From NCBI GenBank assembly GCA_020052115.1, contig JAGVPR010000320.1, positions 1-53,484 of the forward strand: a stretch of DNA of 53,484 nucleotides. The letters run 5' to 3'. Each line of letters starts with the position of its first letter. The first letter of the stretch is position 1. The position numbers and the translations under genes were made by a program. This stretch comes from Candidatus Eiseniibacteriota bacterium. Its GTDB lineage: Bacteria > Eisenbacteria > RBG-16-71-46 > JAGVPR01. Below the pieces are notes generated by a model that ran no database searches, was not told the DNA's origin, and saw only the letters and a program-made list of their open reading frames with translations. Below, one piece after another: positions 1 through 9,100 of the stretch.

Positions 1-428
1 AGACCGAACCGATGCGCCGCGGGCGCGGCGACGCCGTCCCTCGCCTTTCGCGCCGCCGCCAGTTGAAGCAGCGCGCGATCCACGGCCGTGAGCAGAGCTT
101 CCTTCGTGATCGGTTTCGCGAGGTACTCCACGGCGCCGGTCTTCACCGCGTCCACGGCCCCCTGGATCGTGGCGTAGCCCGTGATCAAGACGACCTCCGT
201 GTCCGTGAAGCGTTCGCGGACCATGCGGAGCAGCTCCATGCCGCTCACGTCGGGCATCTTGATGTCGGTGATGACGAGATCGAAGCGGGAGCGCTCGAGC
301 TGGGCCATCGCCTGCCTCGCGCCGGGCGCCGTCGTCACCGCGTAGCCGCGCGAACGAAGATGGCGGCCGAGGATGTCCAACGTGTCCGGCACATCGTCTA
401 CCAGCAGGATGCTCGCCTGATCCGGCAT
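1..428 (-). CDS. Response regulator, receiver domain (3' end beyond window)
   Basis: The reading frame starts with ATG at 428 and stays open to the window edge, giving 142 residues. They form a complete CheY-like receiver: acidic pair D11-D12, phospho-acceptor D55 in 'VITDIKMPD', a 'LITGYAT' switch segment and the conserved lysine in 'YLAKP'. The 'GYATIQGAVDAVKTGA' stretch is typical of NtrC-type receivers, so an AAA+ sigma-54 or other output domain could follow outside the window, but this cannot be seen. A GAGGAG ribosome site lies just upstream. The start is 11 bases after the stop of the upstream histidine kinase gene, so the two are very likely a cognate pair in one transcript. Confidence 0.9.
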   Translation of the reverse strand, partial: MPDQASILLVDDVPDTLDILGRHLRSRGYAVTTAPGARQAMAQLERSRFDLVITDIKMPDVSGMELLRMVRERFTDTEVVLITGYATIQGAVDAVKTGAVEYLAKPITKEALLTAVDRALLQLAAARKARDGVAAPAAHRFG

Positions 429-439
429 GCGCTCCTCGC

Positions 440-1555
440 TCAAGGTCCCGTGGATTCGGCCGGGAAGGCCGCCGTGATCGTCGTCCCACGGCCTGGGGCG
501 CTCTCCACCTGCACGCTCCCGCCGTGGGCCGTCACGATACCATGGACAACGGAAAGGCCGAGCCCGGTCCCCTGACCGACCGCCTTGGTGGTGAAGAACG
601 GCGTGAAGACATGCCGCTGCACCTCGTCGGACATACCCTCTCCGTTGTCTTCGACCGAGAGGAGTACCTCGCTCTCGCGCTCGAGCAGCGTCACGCGGAG
701 ACTGCCGCCGCGGGGCATCGCCTGCAGGGAGTTCACGCAGAGGTTGATGATCACCTGCTGCAACTGGCCCTCGTCGCCGGAGATCGCAGGGAGGTCCTTC
801 GCGACCCGGAGCACCGGCCTCACCCGCGCCTGCATGAAGCGCGCGCCGAGCATCGTCAGCGCGTCGCGCGCGACCGCGTCGAGCTTCACCGGGCGCTTCT
901 GAATCGGCTGTTCCCGCGCGAAGACGAGCAGATTCCGGACGATGTCGCGCGCGCGAAGCGACGCCAGGATGATCCGTTCAACCTCGGCCGAGCACTGGTC
1001 GGGCAGGCCGAATCCGTCACGGACGATCTCGGCGTAACCGAGGATGGCCGAAAGCGGCTCGTTCAGCTCGTGCGCGACGCCGGCCGCGAGCTGGCCCACG
1101 GTGGCCAGGCGATCGGCGCGGCGCAACTGTTCCTCGAACCGGATCTTTTCGCGCTCGGCTTCCTTCCGTTGAACGAGGAGACCCACCTGGCGAGCCACCT
1201 CCTGGACGAGACTGCGCTCCTCCTTGAGGAACGGCCCTTCGTCCCAATCCGGGCGGGCTTCCAAGTAGAAGACGTCCACCGATCCGCGCCGCTCGCCGAA
1301 GACCTGCACATCCGCCTGTTGCTGGAACGGACCCTCGCGAAAACCCGCCGAGGGGAAGACCTCTCCGTCGAGGACGATCCTGGCCGCGGTCACCTCGGGG
1401 TACTGCCAGGCGGGAGGGAGCAACTCCGCGATCTTCGGGAGGACCTCCTCGAGCGACTGGGAGGGCTGATCCGCAACCTGAGCGATCCCGTAGAGACAGG
1501 TGAGCTCCTTCACCCGCTCCCTCAGCGCCCACTCCGCCCTGCTGGATGCTTCCAT
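440..1555 (-). CDS. GAF-like sensor histidine kinase
   Basis: A 371-residue soluble histidine kinase, the likely partner of the receiver protein at 1-428. The N-terminal ~135 residues look like a degenerate GAF sensor and end in a short coiled coil. The HisKA phosphorylation site is H162 in 'GVAHELNEP'. The HATPase domain has the N box 'NLCVNSLQAM', G1 'DNGEGM' and G2 'GQGTGLGLSVV'. No transmembrane segment is visible, so it should sense a cytoplasmic signal, which is unknown. I chose the ATG at 1555 because GAGGG lies about six bases ahead of it. An in-frame GTG at 1600 would add 15 residues but has no ribosome site. Confidence 0.9.
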   Translation of the reverse strand: MEASSRAEWALRERVKELTCLYGIAQVADQPSQSLEEVLPKIAELLPPAWQYPEVTAARIVLDGEVFPSAGFREGPFQQQADVQVFGERRGSVDVFYLEARPDWDEGPFLKEERSLVQEVARQVGLLVQRKEAEREKIRFEEQLRRADRLATVGQLAAGVAHELNEPLSAILGYAEIVRDGFGLPDQCSAEVERIILASLRARDIVRNLLVFAREQPIQKRPVKLDAVARDALTMLGARFMQARVRPVLRVAKDLPAISGDEGQLQQVIINLCVNSLQAMPRGGSLRVTLLERESEVLLSVEDNGEGMSDEVQRHVFTPFFTTKAVGQGTGLGLSVVHGIVTAHGGSVQVESAPGRGTTITAAFPAESTGP

Positions 1556-1644
1556 GACGACCCTCGTCCGCGACGATGCGACCGGGCGATTCGAATTCAC
1601 GACACCGGCCCGGTACCGTTAGGGGACCCGGCCGGTGGTCGCGC

Positions 1645-2859
1645 TCAGAAGATCTCGGGACACCACGGAGCGCGGCCGCATGTGAAGAGCGCATCGGCCC
1701 GGGCCAGAGCCCCGGCCCGCAACGCCTCGACCCGCCCCGCCTCCGCGAGCTGGGCGAAACTGAAACCGCCGAGATAGACCGAGCCCAGGGAGGCGGCTTC
1801 GAGCGCGATATCGGCCTCCGCATTCGTTCGCTCCACCAAGCCCCGGCCCACTCGATAGCGACCCTCATTCCACGGGCAGAACACGTCGGTCACATCGAGC
1901 ACGACCGGATCGCCGGCGCCGATCGTGCGCGAGGCGAGCGCGGCGGGCAGATCAACGAGCCGCACCCAGAGCGCATCGGCCAGCCGGAAGCGCATGGCGC
2001 GCGGGCGGGCGAGCAGGAAGAAAAGCGGATGGTCCACAGGAAGCTGGCCGGCCTTCAAGCGACCGATCCAGTCCACATCGAAGAGAAACCGCCAGATCTC
2101 GCGCGTGGCCTCGGGGGTCGTACCGATCGCCTCGAGGACGCTCAGGAAGCCGGTGGAGATCCCAGCCTCCAACGACTGGTGCATGCGATAGAGCGCATAG
2201 CCTTCAGGCTTTCCGTCAATCGTCAGCAGAACACGGTTCAGCAGGCCGCCGCCCTGGCGCCGGTTCTCCGGGTCCGCCAGCCTTCTGTATTTCCACCAGT
2301 TCTCCGTTCGCGCGAACATACCGGGGTACTCGCGACGCACGCGATCGTAGACCTGCGAGAACGGCTCGAACGCTTCCTCATCTTCGACCATCCGGGTCTC
2401 GGCCTCAGGCTCGAAGGGCCGGAGGAAGGCGTTGGATGATCTCGGCAGCTCGATCTCGCCGCTCAATGAGGCCAATCCGTAGCCGAAGCGTCCGTAGATC
2501 GTCTCCTCCGATGCCCAAAGGTAGGCGACCGGCTCGCCCCGTTCGTGCACGTCATCGAGCTGGGCGCGCATCATCGCGCTCAAGATCCCCCTGCGCCGGT
2601 GCGTCGGGAGAACCCCGACGACGGTCACGCCGGCCGCCTTCACGGTCCCGCCCGGAACCGTCAGCTCGAAGGTGAAGGCGCCGGCGCCGCCGACGATCGT
2701 CCCGTTTTCCTTTGCGGCATGCATGCGGCCGACATCAAGGTTGCGCGAAGCGCGCTCGGTGTCCTCTATCGTCGCTCTTCCGCCGAAGTAGTGCCAGATC
2801 GGCCCGAGCGCGACGGCCATTTCCTCGATGGATGAGCATGGAGCCACGGTGATCGGCAT
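1645..2859 (-). CDS. Eis-like GNAT N-acetyltransferase
   Basis: A 404-residue cytoplasmic protein with the Eis architecture: an N-terminal GNAT domain (about 1-150), a second degenerate GNAT domain and a C-terminal SCP2-like domain. The acetyl-CoA-binding loop is visible as 'VGVLPTHRRRGILSAMM' (V/I-x-P-x-x-R-x-x-G-I/L). 'ASEETIYGRFGYG' is a signature of this family. Eis relatives acetylate amines, including aminoglycosides; the substrate here is unknown. GAGGAGG precedes the ATG. It lies 45 bases from the GTG candidate of the kinase gene downstream and is probably its own unit or a loose operon member. Confidence 0.88.
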   Translation of the reverse strand: MPITVAPCSSIEEMAVALGPIWHYFGGRATIEDTERASRNLDVGRMHAAKENGTIVGGAGAFTFELTVPGGTVKAAGVTVVGVLPTHRRRGILSAMMRAQLDDVHERGEPVAYLWASEETIYGRFGYGLASLSGEIELPRSSNAFLRPFEPEAETRMVEDEEAFEPFSQVYDRVRREYPGMFARTENWWKYRRLADPENRRQGGGLLNRVLLTIDGKPEGYALYRMHQSLEAGISTGFLSVLEAIGTTPEATREIWRFLFDVDWIGRLKAGQLPVDHPLFFLLARPRAMRFRLADALWVRLVDLPAALASRTIGAGDPVVLDVTDVFCPWNEGRYRVGRGLVERTNAEADIALEAASLGSVYLGGFSFAQLAEAGRVEALRAGALARADALFTCGRAPWCPEIF

Positions 2860-2923
2860 TTAGGGATCCTCCTCGCCGCGGAGTTTAGCAGAGGGCGCCC
2901 AGTGGATCGTGCGAGCCGGGCTC

Positions 2924-3838
2924 TTAGCCCCGACCTTCGTGCTTCAGAAACGTCCCCCGCTGGAGTTCCTCGAAGGCCAGCCGGAGTTCCTGCTGCGTGT
3001 TCATCACGATCGGGCCGTACCACGCGACGGGCTCCTCGAGCGGCTTCCCGGAGACGAGCAAGAAACGGATCCCCTGTTCCCCGGCCTCGACCGTGACCTC
3101 GTCGCCGCGGTCGAAGAGCACGAGCGAGCGATTATCCGCGAGCGCGGGAGGCTCCATGTCCCACCACCCCACGCCTTCCGTCGGCACCGCGAGAGGACCC
3201 GACGCGTTGCAGAACTTCCCGGAGCCCGCGAAGACGTACGCGAAGGCGTGGCGCGTCGTCTCGACCGGCAGCGTTCTCCGCTTGCCCGGCGGGACCGAGA
3301 CATCCAAGTAGATCGGATCGGCCGCAACTCCGTCCACCGGGCCGGCCGTCCCCCAGAACTTGCCGCAGACGACGCGAACCGCGGTTCCGTCGTCCTCGGT
3401 GACCTCGGGGATGTCCGGGGATTTCACTTCCTGGTAGCGGGGCGCCGTCATCTTGAGCGACGAGGGGAGGTTCGCCCAGAGCTGGAATCCGTGCATCCGG
3501 CCGTCGCGATCGCCCTTCGGCATCTCCTGATGGATGATCCCGCTCCCGGCCGTCATCCACTGGACGTCGCCCGCGCCGATGGTGCCCTGGTTCCCGATGC
3601 TGTCGCCGTGGTCCACGGTTCCGGCGAGGACATATGTGATCGTTTCGATTCCGCGGTGGGGGTGCCACGGGAATCCGGCGAGATAATCCTCCGGCCGGTC
3701 GTTGCGAAGGTCGTCGAGAAGAAGGAACGGATCGAAGTCGGTCGGGTTGTCGAATCCGAAGGCGCGGCGAAGGCGAACCCCCGCGCCCTCCAGGGCCGGC
3801 TTGGCCTTGATGAGCCGTTTGACGGGACGGATGGACAT
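2924..3838 (-). CDS. Pirin family protein (cupin)
   Basis: A 304-residue bicupin protein of the pirin family. The N-terminal cupin carries the pirin metal ligands in 'FPWHPHRGIETITYVL' and 'SGIIHQEMP'. The C-terminal cupin is the pirin-C type. Bacterial pirins are often quercetinase-like or redox cofactors; the exact role is unknown. I chose the ATG at 3838 because 'MSIRPVKRL' is a normal pirin start and GAGG precedes it. A longer in-frame extension to 4006 would lie inside the upstream HAD gene. The HAD stop codon ends only two bases before this start, so the two genes are cotranscribed. Confidence 0.9.
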   Translation of the reverse strand: MSIRPVKRLIKAKPALEGAGVRLRRAFGFDNPTDFDPFLLLDDLRNDRPEDYLAGFPWHPHRGIETITYVLAGTVDHGDSIGNQGTIGAGDVQWMTAGSGIIHQEMPKGDRDGRMHGFQLWANLPSSLKMTAPRYQEVKSPDIPEVTEDDGTAVRVVCGKFWGTAGPVDGVAADPIYLDVSVPPGKRRTLPVETTRHAFAYVFAGSGKFCNASGPLAVPTEGVGWWDMEPPALADNRSLVLFDRGDEVTVEAGEQGIRFLLVSGKPLEEPVAWYGPIVMNTQQELRLAFEELQRGTFLKHEGRG

Positions 3839-3840
3839 GT

Positions 3841-5268
3841 TTACCTCGGTGCGTCGTGCGGGAGGCTTCCCCGGGGGGATCGCAGATAGACGTACGGCGT
3901 GGAATGAAGGAGGTTCGACACGCGCGACGTGTAGATGTCGGCGTACCGCTCGATCTGATGCGCCAGGTGGCTCTTGTCGTTTCCCGCGCGCATGAGCGGG
4001 CCCCACGTCGGATGGCCGAGCGTGCTCGACGCCTTCGCGAGCGGGCCGATCCTGAGATCGAGAAGCTCCACCTCGCGCCGGAGCTCTGCGGCCCGCTCGG
4101 TCAGCGATTCATCGTCATCTCCGGGCGCCGAACCGTAGCCGTGCCGGAGGCGCTGCAGCTCCAATCGCACCCAACACGCCCGGGCTTCCAGATCCTCTTT
4201 CTGGTCCATGAGTGAGACGAGCTCGCGCTCGGTCTCTCGAAACGCCTCGACGGAGCCGATCTCCTCCTCGAGTTCGCGGAGGATCAGCGCCGTGCGCCAT
4301 CGAAGGACGTTCTTCGTCACGTGAACGTCGCCGAACATGTGATCGCCGACGTAGAGGATTTCGTCCCCGGACAGGCCCAGATGCGTCTCGACCTGCAAGG
4401 CGCTGCCGCCGAGGTAGATCTTCTTCTCCTCGAGCGCGCCGGTCACCGGCATGAGGAGGCCGTCCTCGGAAACGACTTCGAAGATCGGGCTCGACGTGGA
4501 GAAGAACTGCGGCTTCCTGGCGCTGACGATGATGACGTCGAACAGCCCGCGCCACGACATCCCCTGCGGCAAGTACCGGTCGAACGCGTAGCTCATCATC
4601 GCGGCCGTGTACGGCCACTCCGAGTTCGTGATGAGCAGGATCTTCTTCCCGGAGTGGTGCTGATCCAGAAGGGCCAGAGCCACCTCGGGATCGAGGATCA
4701 CGAACCGCTTCGGGTCGGCGACGATCTCGGTCTTGAGCTGTCCCTCCATGTGCGCCGCGTCCAGCACGCGCTTCACTCGAGCGTACAGATCCGCGTATCC
4801 GAGGATCTCGGGGATCGCCTGCTGATCGAGGAGATCCACCAGCTGGGCGTACATGCACCCTTCCGAGAGCGAAAACAGGGTGTTGAGGAAGATCCACCGT
4901 GGCTCCGCGAGATCCACCATCGTGCGCGAGTACATCAAGCGCTGAGCGTCGAACTCCATGAGCTTCGTCCCGTGGGCGGCGCGCTTGACGAACCCGAAAC
5001 GGTTCGCCTTCAGGAGATTGCCCTGCTCGACATCAATGATCAGCCCCCGGCAGACCATCCCCGGATCGAACTTCAGGTGGTCGATCGGCCAGCCCGCCCC
5101 GAGCAGGCTGTTCTTCAGGTGGGCGTAAGCGCGGCGTTCCCACTCCTCGGCCCGATAGTGGATGAGGGTGTAATCCATGTCGTAACCGATCGCTCGGATG
5201 GCCCGGAGGTTCAGGGTCCGGTTGCAGAAGACCCCGCGGGCCTTTGGGATCGCGCTCGAACGAGGCAT
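3841..5268 (-). CDS. HAD superfamily IG 5'-nucleotidase
   Basis: A 475-residue protein of the HAD-IG 5'-nucleotidase family, related to the cytosolic purine 5'-nucleotidases. The nucleophile motif I is 'GYDMDYTLIHY' (D-x-D-x-T), motif II is in 'KKILLITNSEWPYT', and the late acidic motif is 'ILYVGDHMFGDV'. Family members hydrolyse nucleoside 5'-monophosphates. The start at 5268 matches the family N-terminus. It has no ribosome site but sits seven bases after a perfect TATAAT box, which suggests a leaderless transcript. It is the first gene of a unit with the pirin gene. Confidence 0.87.
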   Translation of the reverse strand: MPRSSAIPKARGVFCNRTLNLRAIRAIGYDMDYTLIHYRAEEWERRAYAHLKNSLLGAGWPIDHLKFDPGMVCRGLIIDVEQGNLLKANRFGFVKRAAHGTKLMEFDAQRLMYSRTMVDLAEPRWIFLNTLFSLSEGCMYAQLVDLLDQQAIPEILGYADLYARVKRVLDAAHMEGQLKTEIVADPKRFVILDPEVALALLDQHHSGKKILLITNSEWPYTAAMMSYAFDRYLPQGMSWRGLFDVIIVSARKPQFFSTSSPIFEVVSEDGLLMPVTGALEEKKIYLGGSALQVETHLGLSGDEILYVGDHMFGDVHVTKNVLRWRTALILRELEEEIGSVEAFRETERELVSLMDQKEDLEARACWVRLELQRLRHGYGSAPGDDDESLTERAAELRREVELLDLRIGPLAKASSTLGHPTWGPLMRAGNDKSHLAHQIERYADIYTSRVSNLLHSTPYVYLRSPRGSLPHDAPR

Positions 5269-5281
5269 GGAGGGGATTATA
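5269..5281 (-). promoter_or_regulatory. -10 box abutting a start codon (HAD gene)
   Basis: On the minus strand a perfect TATAAT occupies 5281-5276 and is followed by CCCCTCC and then the ATG of the HAD gene. Transcription would begin at or next to the A of the ATG. No good -35 is visible at 16-18 bases. The absence of any Shine-Dalgarno sequence fits leaderless translation. Confidence 0.5.
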
Positions 5282-5399
5282 CGCCGAGAAGGGGGCGGCG
5301 GGTCCTCGACGATAACCGCGGCCGGGCGCCGCGGGAGGCGGGGCAAGACGGGATTTCCTGGGGTATTTTCCCCATTCGCTACGTCAACCTCGGCGCGCG

Positions 5400-5429
5400 T
5401 TGATCACGGCCGAACGGGAATGATACAAT
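5400..5429 (+). promoter_or_regulatory. Sigma-70-like promoter of the BNR protein gene
   Basis: TTGATC at 5400-5405 and TACAAT at 5424-5429 are separated by 18 bases. The predicted start near 5436 gives a ~100-base leader before the ATG at 5537. Confidence 0.45.
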
Positions 5430-5536
5430 TGTGGTGTTTCGGGGTTTCCCGTCCGAATCTTGCGCCGCGCCGAGCGTTGCTCGCCGCGGAGACCGCCGAC
5501 GTGACATCCCTCCACACACAGCCATGGGAGAGCACC

Positions 5537-8500
5537 ATGCGGACTCGCCGTCTTCCCTTCGTCTTCGGCATCGCTGCGATCGGTGTTCTCCTCCCGCTCG
5601 CCGTCGTTCTCTTCCGGCCGGCGCACGACTCCAAGCTCGACCCGTACCGCAGCGAGCTGACCAGGCTCGAGCGATGGAAGGCGCACGCGCGCCCCGGTTC
5701 CGCGCAGGCGTTCAAGCTGCAGCAGAAGATTGATCGGATCGAGGCGTACGCCGAGGGGAAGCCGCAGTTCGACAACCCCGGGGAATTCGCGCGCCTCTTG
5801 GCCGAGATGAAGATACCCAGCGATCGAACCGCGCCCGAGTACGCGTTGGGGTACCAGAAGAGAGAGCTCGACAGCGCGCTCGGCCGGCGGGCCGGGAAGG
5901 CCTCGGAGATCCTCCCGTGGGTGAGCCGCGGCCCGGGCAATGTCGGCGGGCGCGCGCGCGGCATCGTGGTGGACCCCGATGATCCCACCGAGCAGACCTG
6001 GTTCATCGGCAGCGTCGGCGGCGGGGTCTGGAAGACGACGAACGCCGGGGCCGGCTGGACGTGGCTCACGGCGGACTTCCCCGTCCTCTCGACGTCGGCC
6101 ATCGCGATGGCCCCGTCGAACCACGATGTGCTCTACGTCGGCACCGGCGAGAGCTTCTACAACGTTGACACCATCAACGGCAACGGCATCCTGAGGTCCC
6201 TGGATCGCGGGCTCACCTGGACCCATCTCGCTTCGACCGTGGACGATCCCGCCTTCAACAACATCGCCCGGATCCTCGTGGATCCCGCTGATGAGGACGT
6301 CGTGATCGTCGCGGCCACGCGCGGGCGGTACAAGGAGTTCCTGAACCAGCGGTCGAGCATCTTCAAGTCAACGGATGGCGGCGCCAACTGGATCGAGGTC
6401 TTCGCGAGCACGGCGATCGGATCGCTCAGCCGCGTGAAGAAGCTCCAGCAACTCGTCGCCGATCCGACCGACTTCAACATTCTCTACGCGACGGTGGACG
6501 AGGCCGGCATCCTCAAGTCCACGAACCGTGGAGACACCTGGACCTTCATCAATACCGGCATCACGGACTTCACCGGCCGCTTCGAGATGGCGGTCTCGCC
6601 CGTGGACCACAACCGCCTCTACGCCGCAGCCGAGGGCGCGGCCCACTCCGAGCTTTGGATCTCGAGCAACGCCGGAGCGAGCTGGTCGAGAACGACGGCG
6701 AGCGGCTCCGAGCCGAACTGGCTCGGCGCTCAGGGGTGGTACGACAATACGATCGTCTGCCATCCGACGGATCCGAACATCGTGTACGTCGGCGGAATCC
6801 GACTCTGGAGGCTCACCCTGAGCGGCACGTCCCGCAGCGCCACCAACCTGAACGCGCCGGTCCACGTGGATCATCACGGGCTCGCGGTGGTTGATGCGCC
6901 GGGCGGAGGATGGCGGCTGCTCAACACGAGCGACGGCGGCGTGGCCGTATCCACGACCACCGACGCGGGCTTCAGCCAGGTCATAGACGGACTGGTCACG
7001 ACTCAGTTCTACGGCATTGACAAGCGGCCCGGGGGAAGCGCGTACGTCGGGGGGACGCAGGACAACGGAACGTGGCTGTCCCCTCTCGATCCCGATGCTC
7101 TCGCCGGGTGGCAGTCGGTGATCGGCGGCGACGGCTACGAGACATCGTGGCACTTCGACGATCCGCTGAAGATCATCGGCGGCTATCAGTACAACGGCCT
7201 CGAGCGCTCCCTCGACGGCGGGCAGACCTGGACCTCGGCCGTGACGAGCGTCAGCCCCCCGGGGACGATTGACACCGGTTCCGCCAACGCTCCTTTCATC
7301 ACGAAGATCGCGAAGACCCCCGCGAACCCTGAACGCCTCTTCGCCGTCGGAAGGCGCGGCGTGTGGCGATCGAACGACTTCGGCGGCACGTGGTCGCTCT
7401 CTTCCATCGCCTCCGGCGATTGGGGCGCGATCAGCTCGTTCCATTGCGTTCGCATCTCCCGCGCGGACCCGAACGTGATCTACGGGGGCGCGAGGATGGA
7501 TGGGAGCGGGAAGATGCATCGCTCGATTGACGGCGGCGTCACCTTCACGATGATGCCCAACTACACGACCGTCGCGATGGGCGGGATCTCCGGGCTCGCC
7601 ACACACCCGACGGACCCCAACACCGCGTACGTCCTCTTCGGCTTCGCCGAGAGGCCCAAGATCCTCCGGACGGTCAACGGAGGGACCACCTGGCAGGACA
7701 TCACCGGCTTCGAATCGAGCCCGGTCAGCACGAATGGGTTCCCCGACGTGGCCGTGTACGACCTCGTGGTCTTCTCGAACGACACGAACAAATTGTGGGC
7801 CGCGACCGAAATCGGGATCGTGGAATCACTGGATGGCGGAGCCACGTGGGCCATCGCCGACAACGGCCTGCCGCACGTCGCCGTCTGGCTCTTGACAGAG
7901 GTCGAGGACGAGATCGTGGCCGGCACGCACGGTCGCGGGGTCTGGAGCGTGACGATGCCGGATCTCATCGCCGGCAAGACGTTCAAGCCCCTGATTGACC
8001 AGCTCTACCAGGGCCCGGACGGCTTCCTGTCCGTCGAGCTCAATCTCCGCACCGAGTACGACTCGACCCAGGTGTGGGTGGACGGCGTCCATTCCTCGAC
8101 GCTGCCGGCGAACACCGCCCGCCAGCATGAGGTCGTGCAGATCCCGGTGATCGCGGCGGGCACGAAGTCGGTCTTCGCCCGCGCGTATGCCGGCGGCAAC
8201 CCGTACGACTCGGTGACGAGGTCGGTCAGCGTGTACCAGCCCAAGCCGCCGGTCTTCGTCTACGTGAACGACTTCGAGACCCCGAACGACGACTTCGCCG
8301 GATCCCTCCTCGACATCGGCACCGAGTCCGGCTTCACCGGAAGCGCCATCCACTCGCCGCATCCTTACGACGACTCGACCAATCCCATCACCATTCTCAC
8401 GGTGCCGATCCGGGTCGCCCAGAGCAACGCCCTCATCGAGTTCGATGAACTGGCTCTCGTCGAGCCGGGCGATTCCGGGACGGTGTTCGGGGACCCCAAC

Positions 8501-9079
8501 TTCTGGGATTACGTCATCGTCGAGGGCAGCACGGACGGGCTCACTTGGGTGCCCCTCGCGCCCGGCTGGGATTGCCGCGCGTACCCTGAATGGGAGACGG
8601 CCTACAACACGAACAGCCCGAGCCCGACGCTCCTGCGGCGTCGGAGCATCAATCTCCTCGACACGTTCTCCTGGAACGAGACCATCCTGATCCGCTTCCG
8701 CCTCTACGCGGACAGCGCCGTGAACGGCTGGGGCTGGATCGTGGACAACCTCGAGATCCAGGTCGGGAGCACGACCGCGGCTCCGAACGGAGCGCCGCCT
8801 GTGGCCCTGGCGCTGCAGCAAAACGTCCCCAATCCGCTTCGAACCGGAACGGCGATCCGGTTCACGCTCCCGAGCAGCGGAAAGGTGAACTTGAGGATCT
8901 TCGATGCTCGAGGCCGGCTCGTTCGCAGCCTCCTCTCGGAGAATCGGAACGCGGGCGCCCATGAGATCCGGTGGGACGGGAGAGACTCCGGCGGCGCCGA
9001 AGTCGCCGGAGGGATCTACTTCTACCGGCTCGAGGCCGGAGACAAGGTGCTGCGGAGGAAGCTGACCGTCCTGCATTGA
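5537..9079 (+). CDS. Secreted BNR/sortilin-like repeat protein with C-terminal sorting domain
   Basis: A 1180-residue secreted protein. Residues 1-25 are a signal peptide or anchor (MRTRR then a hydrophobic run). From about residue 130 to 810 it has many BNR/Asp-box and sortilin/VPS10-like repeats of the type 'S-x-D-G-G-x-T-W' (for example 'KSTDGGANW', 'RSLDGGQTW'), forming beta-propellers. A later beta-sandwich region resembles a MAM/discoidin-like segment. The last ~85 residues are a FlgD-Ig/type A sorting domain ('NVPNPLRTGTAIRFTLP', 'GGIYFYRLEAG'). Such proteins are exported and attached to or released from the surface; no enzymatic activity can be assigned. It stands alone and converges on the radical SAM gene downstream. 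Confidence 0.85.
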   Translation: MRTRRLPFVFGIAAIGVLLPLAVVLFRPAHDSKLDPYRSELTRLERWKAHARPGSAQAFKLQQKIDRIEAYAEGKPQFDNPGEFARLLAEMKIPSDRTAPEYALGYQKRELDSALGRRAGKASEILPWVSRGPGNVGGRARGIVVDPDDPTEQTWFIGSVGGGVWKTTNAGAGWTWLTADFPVLSTSAIAMAPSNHDVLYVGTGESFYNVDTINGNGILRSLDRGLTWTHLASTVDDPAFNNIARILVDPADEDVVIVAATRGRYKEFLNQRSSIFKSTDGGANWIEVFASTAIGSLSRVKKLQQLVADPTDFNILYATVDEAGILKSTNRGDTWTFINTGITDFTGRFEMAVSPVDHNRLYAAAEGAAHSELWISSNAGASWSRTTASGSEPNWLGAQGWYDNTIVCHPTDPNIVYVGGIRLWRLTLSGTSRSATNLNAPVHVDHHGLAVVDAPGGGWRLLNTSDGGVAVSTTTDAGFSQVIDGLVTTQFYGIDKRPGGSAYVGGTQDNGTWLSPLDPDALAGWQSVIGGDGYETSWHFDDPLKIIGGYQYNGLERSLDGGQTWTSAVTSVSPPGTIDTGSANAPFITKIAKTPANPERLFAVGRRGVWRSNDFGGTWSLSSIASGDWGAISSFHCVRISRADPNVIYGGARMDGSGKMHRSIDGGVTFTMMPNYTTVAMGGISGLATHPTDPNTAYVLFGFAERPKILRTVNGGTTWQDITGFESSPVSTNGFPDVAVYDLVVFSNDTNKLWAATEIGIVESLDGGATWAIADNGLPHVAVWLLTEVEDEIVAGTHGRGVWSVTMPDLIAGKTFKPLIDQLYQGPDGFLSVELNLRTEYDSTQVWVDGVHSSTLPANTARQHEVVQIPVIAAGTKSVFARAYAGGNPYDSVTRSVSVYQPKPPVFVYVNDFETPNDDFAGSLLDIGTESGFTGSAIHSPHPYDDSTNPITILTVPIRVAQSNALIEFDELALVEPGDSGTVFGDPNFWDYVIVEGSTDGLTWVPLAPGWDCRAYPEWETAYNTNSPSPTLLRRRSINLLDTFSWNETILIRFRLYADSAVNGWGWIVDNLEIQVGSTTAAPNGAPPVALALQQNVPNPLRTGTAIRFTLPSSGKVNLRIFDARGRLVRSLLSENRNAGAHEIRWDGRDSGGAEVAGGIYFYRLEAGDKVLRRKLTVLH

Positions 9080-9100
9080 TGCGGGTCGAGGCGCGCCCCG

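Noticed and set aside
3839..4006. 56-residue N-terminal extension of the pirin
   Set aside because: It would overlap the upstream HAD gene, lacks a ribosome site and is not part of the cupin fold; the ATG at 3838 fits the family start.
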